Assembly: GCF_003312875.1 (NCBI RefSeq)
Contig: NZ_CP015163.1
Location: forward strand, 4,526,001 to 4,590,000
DNA from: Amycolatopsis albispora
GTDB taxonomy: Bacteria > Actinomycetota > Actinomycetes > Mycobacteriales > Pseudonocardiaceae
Reading direction: 5' to 3'
DNA length: 64,000 bases
Shown here: positions 34,344 to 43,270 of the stretch, piece by piece
Position numbering within the stretch: position 1 is the first letter of the stretch
Layout of the letters: every line of letters begins with the position of its first letter
Translations under genes and position numbers: made by a program
Notes under the pieces: model-generated
What the model saw: the letters and a program-made list of their open reading frames with translations, nothing else
Told to the model about the DNA's origin: nothing
Databases searched by the model: none

Positions 34344-35269
34344 CGGCTCACCGGCCGGATCCCCGGCCACCGCCCATCCGCGGCCAGTTTCCTGGTCACC
34401 TCGACGATGCCCGCCCGTACCGCGGCGACCGAATCCCGCGGCTCGTACAGCTCGGTCGAAGCACGCACCGCGACGTGCCGCCGCAGCGACGGGTCCACGA
34501 TCCGCCGCACCCCCAGCTCCGGCCCGTGCCCGGCGACCACCGACAACGGCAGGATCGTGCACGCCTGCCCGCTTTCCGCGATCCGCACCATCGTGCCGAG
34601 CGACTCCACGTCGGCGACCACGGTCGGTACCAGGCCGTGCCCGGCGAACGCCCGATCGATCAGCGTGCGCAGGTTGCTGCGGGCACCCGGCGTCACCAGC
34701 GGCACCGACCGCAGCTCCAGCAACGACACCTCGTCGTCCGAGCGCGGCCGCGGCGACGGCTGCCCGATCAGGTACAGCTCCTCCGAGTACAGCGGCGTCT
34801 CCCCCGGCCGCGGCGCGTCGTTCTCGGGATACACCGCGGCCAGGTCCAGCCTGCCGACCAGCAGCAGTTCGTGGATGTACCCGCTCATCGACTCGAACAA
34901 CTGCAGGTGGATGCCCGGGTGGTGCGCCTTCGTCCAGGAGAACAACTCCGCCGCCAGCGGCGTGGCCACCGTCGTCGGCAGGCCGACCGCGACCGGCCCG
35001 TGGATGTGGTGACGCCCGTTGGCGGCGGTCTCGGACAGCCGGTCGAACTGCCGGACCAGTTGCTGGGCGTCGCGGTACAGCGCGCTTCCCGCCGAGGTCG
35101 GCACCACGCCCCGCGGCCCCCGGTCCAGCAGGCGCACCCCGAGGTGCGCCTCCAGCTGCGCCATCCGCTGGCTGATCGCGGGCTGGGAGACGTGCAGCCG
35201 CGCGGCCGCACGCGACAGGCTGCCCGCTTCGACCACGGCGATGAGGTCGCGCAGGTGGGCGATGTCCAC
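34340..35269 (-). CDS. LysR-family regulator
   Basis: A 309-residue LTTR. The N-terminal HTH (residues 1-60) reads LRDLIAVVEAGSLSRAAARLHVSQPAISQRMAQLE. The C-terminal co-inducer domain contains LDLAAVYPEND and GLVPTVVADVESLGTMVRI. It starts 12 bp after the end of the lyase gene, so it is the fourth gene of the GntP operon and probably a self-encoded activator that responds to an intermediate of the pathway. GTG start behind GGAGGGGAG. Confidence 0.88.
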   Translation of the reverse strand: MDIAHLRDLIAVVEAGSLSRAAARLHVSQPAISQRMAQLEAHLGVRLLDRGPRGVVPTSAGSALYRDAQQLVRQFDRLSETAANGRHHIHGPVAVGLPTTVATPLAAELFSWTKAHHPGIHLQLFESMSGYIHELLLVGRLDLAAVYPENDAPRPGETPLYSEELYLIGQPSPRPRSDDEVSLLELRSVPLVTPGARSNLRTLIDRAFAGHGLVPTVVADVESLGTMVRIAESGQACTILPLSVVAGHGPELGVRRIVDPSLRRHVAVRASTELYEPRDSVAAVRAGIVEVTRKLAADGRWPGIRPVSR

Positions 35270-35281
35270 GCTCCCCTCCCC

Positions 35282-36079
35282 TCAGCCGGCGCGCTCCGCC
35301 TCCCGGACGATCCGCCTGGCCCGTTCGACCACCGGGCGATCGATCATCTCACCGTCCACGGACGCGGCGCCTTCGAGGCCGACGGCCAGCACCCGCCGCG
35401 CCCACGCCACCTCCTCCGCCGAAGGCGCAAAAGCCGCGTGGACCAGCGGGATCTGCACCGGGTGAATGCACAGCTTGCCGCCGAAACCCCAGCCCTTCGC
35501 GTGCGCCGCGTCCGAGGTGACGGCCTCGGTGTCGCGAATGGCCGTGGTGACGCCGTCGACCGGCGCGGGCAGCGAACTGACCACCGACCAGCGGACGAGG
35601 TCGCTGCGTGCCGGGCCGAGCGCGGCGTCGTCGGTCACGCCCAGGTCCAGTGCCAGGTCGATGCTGCCGAACAGCAGGCGGACCACCGGTTCGGCACCCG
35701 CGATCTCGGCCAGGTTCACCAGCCCGCGTGCCGACTCGATCAGCGGGAGCACCGGCCCGCCGACCGCCCGCAGGTCTTCGGCGGATTCCGCCTTGGGCAC
35801 CACCACGGCGGCCGGGCTCAGCTCACGGCACAGCGCCAGGTCGTCCGCCGCTTCCGGGGTGCCGATCGCGTTGATCCGCACCACCACGGGCACCGGCGGG
35901 TCCGGCGGCCAGTGCGCCCGCAACGCGGCACGCGCGGCCGCCTTGTCCGCGGCCGCCACGGCGTCTTCGAGATCGATGATCACCACGTCGGCACCGCTGG
36001 CGGTGGCCTTGGTGAACCGCTCCGGCTTGGTCGCGGGCACGAACAGCCAGCTGACCGCCGTGGCGAGCGCGCCGGTCAC
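35282..36079 (-). CDS. CoA ester lyase (CitE/HpcH-like)
   Basis: A 265-residue TIM-barrel lyase. It shows VIIDLEDAV, VVRINAIGT, VVPKAES, PLIESARGLVN and LLFGSIDLALDLGV (Glu/Asp metal ligands), the CitE/citramalyl-CoA or malyl-CoA lyase-type pattern. It would cleave a hydroxyacyl-CoA to a shorter acyl-CoA and an oxo acid. GTG start overlaps the stop of the CoA transferase (36076-36079), so the pair is coupled. The family name alone does not tell the chain length. Confidence 0.85.
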   Translation of the reverse strand: MTGALATAVSWLFVPATKPERFTKATASGADVVIIDLEDAVAAADKAAARAALRAHWPPDPPVPVVVRINAIGTPEAADDLALCRELSPAAVVVPKAESAEDLRAVGGPVLPLIESARGLVNLAEIAGAEPVVRLLFGSIDLALDLGVTDDAALGPARSDLVRWSVVSSLPAPVDGVTTAIRDTEAVTSDAAHAKGWGFGGKLCIHPVQIPLVHAAFAPSAEEVAWARRVLAVGLEGAASVDGEMIDRPVVERARRIVREAERAG

Positions 36080-37254
36080 GCCACGCCCTCCGCGACCAGC
36101 TCGTCGATGTCCACTTCGGACAGTCCGAGCCCGGCCAGTATCGAGCGGGTGTGCGCGCCCAGTTCCGGCACCGGGTCCATGCGGGGCTCGGCGGTGACCA
36201 GGCCTGGCAGGGCCAGCGAAGGGACCGGCCCGGCCGGGGTGCCGACCTCGTGCCAGCGTCCGCGGGCGGCGAGCTGCGGGTGCGCCCAGACCTCGGCCAT
36301 CGTATTGACCCTGGCGTGGGCGACCGGGATCGCGGCGAGCAGGTCCATCGCCTCGGCGGCGGTCAGCTCGGCGAACCGCGCGGAGACGAGCGCGCCCAGC
36401 GCCTCGCGGTTCCGGTTGCGGTCGGCGTTGGTGACGTAGTCGGGATCGGTGGCGATTTCGGGGCGGGACAGGAACTTCTCGCAGAAGGCACGCCACTCGC
36501 GCTCGTTCTGGATGCTCATCATCACCACCCCGCCGTCCCCGGCTTCGAACGGGCCGTACGGGTAGATCGTGGCGTGCGCGGCGCCCGCGCGCACCGGCGG
36601 CGGCGCGCCGTCGTAGGCGTAGTAGAGCGGAAAACCCATCCACTCCACGGTTGCCTCCAGCATCGACACGTCGAGGTGCGCGCCCTGCCCGGTCCGGCCG
36701 CGTTCCAGCAGCGCGGCGAGGATCGAGCTGTAGGCGTACATGCCCGCGGCGATGTCCGACACCGAAATGCCCGCCTTGGCCATGTCGTCCCCGTTGCCGG
36801 TGACGGACAGCAGCCCGGCTTCGCTCTGCACCAGCAGGTCGTAGGCCTTCATGGTTTCGTAGGGTCCCGGCGTGCCGTAGCCGGAAATGTCGCAGACGAT
36901 CAGTTCCGGGTGCTCCGCCCGCAGTTCTTCGGCGCCGAGCCCGGCACGAGCCGCCGCGCCGGGTGCCAGGTTCTGGATGAACACGTCGGCCTCAGCCAGC
37001 AATTGCCGCAGGATTTCCTTGCCACGCGGCTTTTTGATGTCGAGCGTGAGCGATTCCTTGTTCCGGTTCACCCAGACAAAATGGGAACTGAGGCCGTTCA
37101 CGCGCGTGTCGTAGGCGCGCGCGAAATCACCGGCACCCGGGCGTTCCACCTTGATCACCCTGGCGCCGAGATCGGCCAGGTGACGGCTGGCGTAGGGCGC
37201 GGCGATCGCCTGCTCCAGCGAAACAACGGTCACTCCACGGAGGGGCTGCATATC
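36076..37254 (-). CDS. CaiB/BaiF-family CoA transferase
   Basis: A 392-residue class III CoA transferase. The N-terminal Rossmann-like CoA fold contains PLRGVTVVSLEQAIAAPYAS, and the catalytic Asp region is KAYDLLVQSEAGLLSVTG, then a C-terminal domain typical of the family. These enzymes move CoA between carboxylic acids without a covalent intermediate pool. ATG 37254 is chosen behind AGGAAG; a GTG at 37272 overlaps the permease stop. Second gene of the operon. Partner lyase suggests the acceptor is a hydroxy-dicarboxylate-type acid. Confidence 0.85.
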   Translation of the reverse strand, partial: DMQPLRGVTVVSLEQAIAAPYASRHLADLGARVIKVERPGAGDFARAYDTRVNGLSSHFVWVNRNKESLTLDIKKPRGKEILRQLLAEADVFIQNLAPGAAARAGLGAEELRAEHPELIVCDISGYGTPGPYETMKAYDLLVQSEAGLLSVTGNGDDMAKAGISVSDIAAGMYAYSSILAALLERGRTGQGAHLDVSMLEATVEWMGFPLYYAYDGAPPPVRAGAAHATIYPYGPFEAGDGGVVMMSIQNEREWRAFCEKFLSRPEIATDPDYVTNADRNRNREALGALVSARFAELTAAEAMDLLAAIPVAHARVNTMAEVWAHPQLAARGRWHEVGTPAGPVPSLALPGLVTAEPRMDPVPELGAHTRSILAGLGLSEVDIDELVAEGVA

Positions 37255-37268
37255 CTTCTTCCTGCCGG

Positions 37269-38603
37269 TCACACCACAAAGCTGAGGGCCGAAACGAGCA
37301 CGAGCGAAACCACCGACGCCAGCGCGGTGACAAAGGTGAGCGCCTTCAGCGCGCCCCTGGTGGTGACGCCGAGCATGGTCTGGAACATCCAGAAGAAATT
37401 GCTGTTCACGTGCAGCGCGAACAACGCACCGGAACCGATCGCGAGGCCGAGCACCGCGGGCGGCACGTCGAGCCCGCCCATGATCGGGGCCAGGATGCCC
37501 GCCGCGGTGATCGCGGCGACCGAGATCGAGCCGATGGCCAGGTGCAGCACGGCCGCGACCAGCCAGGCCAGCAGGATCGTCACCACCACCGGCACGCCGG
37601 CCTCAGCGGAGAAGAAGCCGCCGAGCACGTCTTCGAGGCCGGTTTTGCCGATGACCGCGCCCAGCGAGCCGCCGACACCGGTGATCAGCAGGATCTGGCC
37701 GGTGGAGTTGAAGCCGGTGGACATCGACTCGGCGACCCGGTCGCGGCCGAGCGTCCGGCGGGCCAGCAGGTACGAGCCGAGCAGGCCGACGAACAAGGCG
37801 AACACCGGGTCACCGAGGAAGGCGAGCACGCTGGACTCGACACCGGCCGCCTCGGTGATCGCGCCGGTGGCGATGAGCAGCAGCGGCACCACGATCGGCA
37901 GCAGCGAGACGGGCAGCGGCGGCAGGCGGCGCACCGGCGCCTCGGCCTCGGGCGGCTCCGGGAATTCGATCGCCGATTCGTCCTTGGCGGCGTTCCAGAA
38001 CCCGCGCTTGAGCAGCCAGCCGTAGATCAGCATGGTGAGCACCACGGTGATCGGCCCGAGCACGAACCCGTAACCCAGCATCGCGCCCAGCGGCAGGTCG
38101 AGCAGGCCCGCGATGGCGACGGTACCGAGGCCGGGCACCACAAAAACGTAGCCGACGAGAATGCCCGCGGTCAGCGAGCCGCCCATCATGGCGAGCCCGT
38201 GGCGCCCCATCTTCGGCGCCGCGGCGCGGGCCAGCGGGGCCGCGAGCACCAGCTGCACGTCCACGTAGATCGACGGGAAAACGGTGCTCAGCACCACGCC
38301 GAGCACGTGCGGGATCTTCCGCGGTCCCAGTCCGCGCATCAGCAGTTCGACCAGCTTCTGCAGGGCTCCCATGGCGTGGAGCAGTGACCCCAGCAGCACA
38401 CCGAACCCGATGAGGAGGCCGACCTCGGCCATGATGTCGCCGAATCCCTCGGCGACGGCTTTGATGGTGCCGTCGAACCCCAGTCCGCCGGTGAGCCCGA
38501 GGTAGAGCGAGCCGACGACCAGTGCGATGACCGGGTCCACCCTGGTCACCAGGATGAGCAGCACCACACCGACGATCGCGATCGCCGTGTGCAACACAAT
38601 CAA
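37269..38603 (-). CDS. GntP-family gluconate/organic-acid permease
   Basis: A 444-residue permease with about 12-14 membrane helices (IVLHTAIAIVGVVLLILVTR at the start). The pattern of GxGG and HVNSNFFWMFQTML motifs matches the gluconate:H+ symporter/GntP family. TTG start behind AGGAA. First gene of the operon; the acid imported is probably the substrate for the CoA transferase and lyase, for example a hydroxy- or branched dicarboxylate (inference). Confidence 0.85.
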   Translation of the reverse strand: MIVLHTAIAIVGVVLLILVTRVDPVIALVVGSLYLGLTGGLGFDGTIKAVAEGFGDIMAEVGLLIGFGVLLGSLLHAMGALQKLVELLMRGLGPRKIPHVLGVVLSTVFPSIYVDVQLVLAAPLARAAAPKMGRHGLAMMGGSLTAGILVGYVFVVPGLGTVAIAGLLDLPLGAMLGYGFVLGPITVVLTMLIYGWLLKRGFWNAAKDESAIEFPEPPEAEAPVRRLPPLPVSLLPIVVPLLLIATGAITEAAGVESSVLAFLGDPVFALFVGLLGSYLLARRTLGRDRVAESMSTGFNSTGQILLITGVGGSLGAVIGKTGLEDVLGGFFSAEAGVPVVVTILLAWLVAAVLHLAIGSISVAAITAAGILAPIMGGLDVPPAVLGLAIGSGALFALHVNSNFFWMFQTMLGVTTRGALKALTFVTALASVVSLVLVSALSFVV

Positions 38604-38761
38604 CGTGCCAGTTCCTCTCCCGCGAAGGCCGGGCCGCCTCGTCGCGACCCGCCCGTGCTGCGAGATCAGAACACAGCGGTCCGGCCCCCGGTAGGCGGCA
38701 ATTCCCAAGACCGCCATAAGGAACGCTGATACCCCGGAGTCGCGTGTGGACGCTGGGGCGG

Positions 38762-39325
38762 TCAGGCGTCCTGCGGCAGGACGGTGCGGAGCATGCCTTC
38801 GAACTCGGCGGCCGTCGGCGGGTGGTCGGTCAGCAGCGCCTGGAGCATCACCCCGTCGACCAGGCCGACGAACGTGCGGATCCGCACCGCGTCGCCGGTG
38901 AACCGGGACGCGAAGTCCGCCACCGCGCGCATCCAGCGGTCGGTGGACGGCCGCAGCGTGGCGTCCTTCGCGGCCAGCAGGTACAGCTCGTACTCGGCGA
39001 GCAGCCGGGCCGGGCCGCGGACCACCTCGGCCATTAGTTCGGCCAGTGCGCGCAGGCTGTCCGCGCCCCCGCCCGCGTCGGCGGCCAGGCGGTGCATGCG
39101 GTCCGCGTCCTCATCCATGCAGCGGGTCAGCGCCGCGGTGAGCAGGTCCTGGATGCTGGCGAAGTAGTACGCGGCCGAGGTCGCGGGCTGCCCGGCTTCC
39201 TTGGCCACCGTCCGGTGGCTCACCCCCGCCACGCCGTCGCGGCCGACGATCCGCAGCGTCGCCTCGATGAGCTCCTGCTTGCGGCGTTCGCCCTTGATCC
39301 GGCGGCCGTCCCGCTCGGCAGGCAT
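38762..39325 (-). CDS. TetR-family regulator
   Basis: A 187-residue TetR protein. HTH is at about residues 15-60 (DGVAGVSHRTVAKEAGQPATSAAYYFASIQDLL) and a helical C-terminal ligand domain follows. ATG follows GGAGG. It follows the MFS gene by 25 bp on the same strand, so they form an operon. The promoter at about 40566 holds AACGATCGTT, a plausible operator for it. Confidence 0.87.
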   Translation of the reverse strand: MPAERDGRRIKGERRKQELIEATLRIVGRDGVAGVSHRTVAKEAGQPATSAAYYFASIQDLLTAALTRCMDEDADRMHRLAADAGGGADSLRALAELMAEVVRGPARLLAEYELYLLAAKDATLRPSTDRWMRAVADFASRFTGDAVRIRTFVGLVDGVMLQALLTDHPPTAAEFEGMLRTVLPQDA

Positions 39326-39350
39326 GGCACCTCCACCCTGGTGATCGGCA

Positions 39351-40535
39351 TCAGGGTAACCGGTGCGCGAGCGCGCGGTGGCCGGCCAGTGCGATCACCA
39401 CCGCCGCGCCGCCCGCGACCACGGCCACGGTGAACCCGCCGGACGGCCCGAAGCCCTCGACCGCCTGGCCCGCCACCGCGGCGCCGAGCGCGACCCCGAC
39501 GTTCAGGCCGGTGAGCGCCCACGTCATGCCTTCGGTGAGCGCCGACGCGGGCACGATCCGCTCCACCAGCGTCATGATCACGATCATGCTGGGCGCGAAG
39601 AAAACGCCCGCGAAGAACACCGTCGCCGCCAGCCCGGTGACGCTGGTGACCAGCAGCATCGGCACCGTGGTGAGCGCGGTGCCCAGCGTGCCGAGCAGCA
39701 GCAGGCGCGGCAGCGGCACGGTCAGCTTGAGCCCGCCGAACACCAGCCCGGCGACCGCGGACCCGATGGCGTACACCGAAACCACCACGCCCGCCGCCAT
39801 GGTGTTGCCGTGGGCTTCGGCGAAGGCGATGCTCACCACGTCCACCGTGCCGACGATGGTGCCGCCCGCGGTCAGCACCAGTACCAGCACCACCATGGCC
39901 GGATCGCGGATCACCGATCTGGCGGGCCCCGCAGGGGCGACGTGCACGGGCGGTTCGGTGGCGCGCTGGGCGGTGAACAGCAGCGTGCCCACGGCGAGCA
40001 GCACGGCCGCCACCAGCGGTCCCGCCTGCGGGAACAGCGTGGTGCACAAGGCGACCGACAACGCCGGGCCGAAGACGTAGGTGATCTCGTCGACCACCGA
40101 TTCGAACGAGAACGCGGTGTGCAGCCGCGCGGACTCCCGGTACAGGTGCGACCAGCGGGCGCGGACCATCGCGGCCAGGTTGGGCAGGCAGCCCGCGGGC
40201 ACGGCGAAGACGAACAGCAGCCAGACCGGTGCCCCGAAACTGGCGCACAGCAGCAACATCCCGAGCGCGGACACGCTGACTCCGCACGCGGGCAGCAGCA
40301 CGCGGCTTTGCCCACGGCGGTCGACGATCCGGGAGAGCTGCGGGCCGAGCAGGGCCATCGACAGCGTGAAGCAGGCCGAGACCGCGCCCGCCAGCGCGTA
40401 GTCGCCGCGGAGCTGCGACAGCATCGTGATCAGGCCGATGCCGGTCATCGGCACCGCGGTCCTGGCCACGAGTGCGGTGACGGTGAACGCCAGCGAGCCG
40501 CGGGCGGCGAACAGCTCGCGGTAGGGATTGGCCAT
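39351..40535 (-). CDS. MFS transporter
   Basis: A 394-residue 12-TM major-facilitator protein of the drug-exporter type; RIVDRRGQSRVL in the TM2-TM3 loop matches motif A weakly. Likely proton-driven efflux of an unknown compound. The following TetR gene and an operator-like palindrome in its promoter fit a self-repressed efflux pair. Start ATG 40535. Confidence 0.87.
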   Translation of the reverse strand: MANPYRELFAARGSLAFTVTALVARTAVPMTGIGLITMLSQLRGDYALAGAVSACFTLSMALLGPQLSRIVDRRGQSRVLLPACGVSVSALGMLLLCASFGAPVWLLFVFAVPAGCLPNLAAMVRARWSHLYRESARLHTAFSFESVVDEITYVFGPALSVALCTTLFPQAGPLVAAVLLAVGTLLFTAQRATEPPVHVAPAGPARSVIRDPAMVVLVLVLTAGGTIVGTVDVVSIAFAEAHGNTMAAGVVVSVYAIGSAVAGLVFGGLKLTVPLPRLLLLGTLGTALTTVPMLLVTSVTGLAATVFFAGVFFAPSMIVIMTLVERIVPASALTEGMTWALTGLNVGVALGAAVAGQAVEGFGPSGGFTVAVVAGGAAVVIALAGHRALAHRLP

Positions 40536-40565
40536 GGCAGCGGGCCCTTCGACGGGAGAAACTTG

Positions 40566-40575
40566 AACGATCGTT
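40566..40575. promoter_or_regulatory. AACGATCGTT palindrome in the MFS promoter
   Basis: A perfect 10-bp palindrome about 30 bp before the MFS start. TetR-family efflux operons often carry this sort of site; it is the natural candidate for the co-encoded TetR. Confidence 0.5.
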
Positions 40576-40678
40576 AGATTTGTCTACCAGAGCCCGGCGC
40601 CGGCTGGCAAGCGAGGAAACCGCCGTGAAAGCGGGGTGGGCCAGCATGGCCACCGCAACGACGGCGAAAGGGGAGATC

Positions 40679-40990
40679 GTGTCGATCATCAGCAAGTTCG
40701 TCACCGGCTCGGTGGCGGTGCTGGCACTCGGGCTCGCGGGTGGCCTGGCCGCACCGGCGGCCGCGGCTTCGGCGGCCCAGGCGGTGCCGGTGTCCAGCGT
40801 GGACCCGTGTGCGAAGTACCTCAAGCAGGCCCGCGACCACGAGGCGGCGGCCAAGGAACACCTGGTCGCGGCGGACAAGGCGAAGAAGGCGGGCGACGCC
40901 AAGCTCGCCGAGTACCACCGGAAGCGGGCCGCGGAACGCCAGGCGGCGGCGAAGGCGGCCTACGCGGCGTACAACAAGTGCCGGACGTGA
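40679..40990 (+). CDS. Small secreted helical protein
   Basis: A 103-residue precursor. The signal peptide (about 1-32) reads VSIISKFVTGSVAVLALGLA and onward, with an Ala-rich cleavage region. The mature part is one long Ala/Lys/Glu-rich helix (YLKQARDHEAAAKEHLVAAD and repeats) with one cysteine at each end (DPCAKY, NKCRT) that may form a disulphide. GTG start behind GAAAGGGGAG. No domain recognised; it stands alone with the frameshifted ABM gene downstream. Confidence 0.65.
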   Translation: MSIISKFVTGSVAVLALGLAGGLAAPAAAASAAQAVPVSSVDPCAKYLKQARDHEAAAKEHLVAADKAKKAGDAKLAEYHRKRAAERQAAAKAAYAAYNKCRT

Positions 40991-41028
40991 GCCCCGGTTT
41001 TGTCGGTGGGGTCGGCTAGCTTGCCACC

Positions 41029-41330
41029 GTGCTGACGATGGAGCTGGCCCAGTTCAAGATCCACGAGGGCGCCGAGGCGCAGCTGGTGGCCGAGCGCCCG
41101 GCGATGGTGGCCGCGCTGCGACGGCGTTTCCCCGGCTGCGTCGCGGCCTACCTCACCAAGGAGGACGACGGCAGTTGGCTGGACGTGGTCCTCTGGCGCA
41201 GCCGGGCCGAAGCCGAAGAAGCGGCGCGGACGGTCATTCGGTGCCGGAGTGTGCTTCGTGGTTCCGCCACATTTTGTCCTCGGGAGGGCTGCGCCACACC
41301 GAAATCGTGGCGGCCTGGCCACCGCCGTAG
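41029..41330 (+). pseudogene. Frameshifted ABM-like dimeric alpha/beta-barrel protein
   Basis: The reading frame begins with a normal antibiotic-monooxygenase-type barrel (LAQFKIHEGAEAQLVAERPA, then VAAYLTKEDDGSWLDVVLWRS). Near 41235 it leaves the family pattern and runs on into foreign residues to 41364. A different forward frame resumes the natural end HSVPECASWFRHILSS, then AAWPPP and a stop at 41330. One missing base near 41234-41237 explains both. Either a real disabling mutation or a sequencing error; the coordinates follow the restored frame. Confidence 0.55.
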
Positions 41331-41395
41331 TCCGCGGTTTCAGGCGACGAGGCCGCTCAGCTGAGCCAGGCGCCCCTCGCCATTGTGAACCTTCT

Positions 41396-41950
41396 TTACG
41401 CCTTCGGCAGCAATGGCTCGACAGCCTCAGCGAGCTTCCCGGCTTCTTGGCACGCTTCGTCGGTCGACCTACCGGTTCCCAAAACAACGGTCACCCCGGT
41501 GCGTGCCTTCGCGGCCACCTCGAAAAACACCTCACAGGAGCCACCGTCTTCCTTGTCCTGCCCTTTTACCTGCTTGGCGCTGCGACCGTTGAGCCGCGCA
41601 TCGTAGGTTCGCGCCGGATCACTGCGCAGGTCATCAAGCCCTTGCTGGTCATCCAGGTCCAGGGCCACCGCGAAACTGGTTTTTTCGGTAGCACACCCGT
41701 TGTGACTACCGGCATTCTGCACATATCCTGGCTTGAAACCCTGTCCCTCGAGAGCCTTGTCCAGGATTTCACACGCCTTGATACCGCCGAAGACTCCATC
41801 ACCGCCAGCTGACGGCGGGGATCCCGGACTTGGCATGGTGGTCGCGCCGAGGCCACTGGTCGGCATCGCCTGCCCGTTGCGCTCTTCCGAGCAAGCCGAC
41901 AACGCCACCAGCAGCGTGGCACCAACAAGAATGTAGGACTTCCGGCTCAC
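41396..41950 (-). CDS. DUF3558 lipoprotein
   Basis: A 184-residue lipoprotein. The signal has lipobox LSAC. The mature region carries KACEILDKALEGQGF and the DUF3558 pattern of two further cysteines (NGCATEK, GGSCEV). Such small lipoproteins are widespread in Actinobacteria and sit on the outer face of the membrane; role unknown. GTG start overlaps the stop of the short upstream frame at 41947-41950. GC is lower than in neighbours. Confidence 0.82.
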   Translation of the reverse strand: MSRKSYILVGATLLVALSACSEERNGQAMPTSGLGATTMPSPGSPPSAGGDGVFGGIKACEILDKALEGQGFKPGYVQNAGSHNGCATEKTSFAVALDLDDQQGLDDLRSDPARTYDARLNGRSAKQVKGQDKEDGGSCEVFFEVAAKARTGVTVVLGTGRSTDEACQEAGKLAEAVEPLLPKA

Positions 41951-42138
41951 TCGGAATCGACCGCCTTGGATGCGAAGCTCTGTCCGTATTTTCGGCGAAC
42001 GCCGCGATGAAACGCCGCCCAGTCCAACACGCTAGCAGCCATACCCACGTGCACGGGAGCGTTCCGGCGAAGTCCCAGCTTTCGACGTAAATCGCAGTCA
42101 ACCTGCTGCAGTTTGGCTCCACCGGTCTCCCGCACCAC
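41947..42138 (-). CDS. Short hypothetical frame upstream of the DUF3558 gene
   Basis: About 63 residues if started at the GTG near 42138: VVRETGGAKLQQVDCDLRRK, then VLDWAAFHRGVRRKYGQSF. The stop overlaps the lipoprotein start (GTGA), which suggests translational coupling, and GC is below the local mean. It fills only the gap between two genes. It could be a remnant of a longer gene; I recognise no family and start evidence is weak. Confidence 0.3.
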   Translation of the reverse strand: MVRETGGAKLQQVDCDLRRKLGLRRNAPVHVGMAASVLDWAAFHRGVRRKYGQSFASKAVDSE

Positions 42139-42158
42139 ACCGGGAGCGACGAAACCGG

Positions 42159-42596
42159 TCAGCCGAGCCAGTGCCCGTCCCGCATTAGGGTGCGGCCCTG
42201 CAGTTCGTTCTCTTCTCGCCAAGCCTGGACGCGTCGCGGGCGGATTCGGAAGTACTGGTAAGGCGTCTCCAGTGCACGCGGATCGAACCCGGTGCGCGCC
42301 GCGAACTCGTCGCCTGTTTTCGCGTCGATGTCCACCGGTTCGGCGACGCCGTCGACGATGACCACATCGCGCGTCGGCCCGAGGCTGAGGCGGACCCGCG
42401 GGTCGGCCAGCAGGTTGCGGCTGGTGACCGACGCGCGCGGGGTCGAGACGAGAAAAGTCGTGCCGTCCCAGTGGAACGAGAGCGGAACGAGGTGGGCGCC
42501 GCCCGGCGTGCCCGACGTCGCGACCCACAGGTCGACGTCTGTCTCCAGCTTCCGCCAGGTGTCCCGCAGCCGCTCCTCGAGTCCGCGCGCCTTCAC
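42159..42596 (-). CDS. Pyridoxamine-5'-phosphate-oxidase-like (PPOX) protein
   Basis: A 145-residue split-barrel flavin/F420-binding fold. It shows LWVATSGTPGGAHLVPLSFH and TFLVSTPRASVTSRNLLADP with VRLSLGPTRDVVIVDG, typical of actinobacterial PPOX-class enzymes that use FMN or F420. Substrate unknown. GTG start overlaps the stop of the following VOC gene (42593-42596), so the two are coupled. Confidence 0.82.
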   Translation of the reverse strand: MKARGLEERLRDTWRKLETDVDLWVATSGTPGGAHLVPLSFHWDGTTFLVSTPRASVTSRNLLADPRVRLSLGPTRDVVIVDGVAEPVDIDAKTGDEFAARTGFDPRALETPYQYFRIRPRRVQAWREENELQGRTLMRDGHWLG

Positions 42597-43216
42597 TGGG
42601 CGAAGGCCTTTTCGCGCTGCCAGGCGAAACCGTCGGGATCGGTGAACGAGCCCGCCTCGCCGACGATGGTGATCCCGTGCGAGCCGCTGCCCTCCGGCGG
42701 CACCCCCGCGGCCTTGGCCAGCGCGCGCCGCCGGTACAGGCCCAGCTTGATCGGGCCCGTCCCGGTGTCGAACTCGACGTACATGCGGCCGAAGCTCTTC
42801 GCCACGGCGATCCCGTGCTCGGCGTAGAACCGCTTGCTCGCGGCCACGTCCTCGGTGCCCAGCAGCAGCACGAGGTCGCCGATCTCCCTGGTCGCCGGGC
42901 CGGTGTCCTTCTTCGCCGAGGTGGCGACCTTCCAGATCGCCCCGTCCGGCGCCCGCACCACGCCGCCGTATCCCCACATCGACTTCTCGGCGGGCTTGAG
43001 CGCGGTGGCCCCGGCGTCCACAGCGGACCGGACAAAGCTGTCCACAGTGGACGGCTGGGCCACGGTGAGCGACATCGTGTACCCGCGGAAGCCGGTGCCG
43101 GGCGTCGCGGTCCGCAGGCCCACGCGGGTTTCGTCCAGGTCGAAGGCCGCGGCGTAGAAGCGCCGGGCGGCCGCGGTGTCGGTCACGTCGAGCACGATGG
43201 ATTCGATGATTGCCAT
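42593..43216 (-). CDS. Two-module VOC (glyoxalase-like) protein
   Basis: A 207-residue VOC-fold protein with two beta-alpha-beta-beta-beta modules (IIESIVLDVTDTAAARRFYA and EIGDLVLLLGTEDVAASKRF). These act as metal-dependent dioxygenases, isomerases or resistance proteins. Start ATG 43216; the ATG three codons earlier is possible. Coupled to the PPOX gene downstream. Confidence 0.8.
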   Translation of the reverse strand: MAIIESIVLDVTDTAAARRFYAAAFDLDETRVGLRTATPGTGFRGYTMSLTVAQPSTVDSFVRSAVDAGATALKPAEKSMWGYGGVVRAPDGAIWKVATSAKKDTGPATREIGDLVLLLGTEDVAASKRFYAEHGIAVAKSFGRMYVEFDTGTGPIKLGLYRRRALAKAAGVPPEGSGSHGITIVGEAGSFTDPDGFAWQREKAFAQ

Positions 43217-43270
43217 GGCGATCACGCTAGATCCGGCGCCCCCGCCGGCGCTTCTCGATTCCTGACCGGC

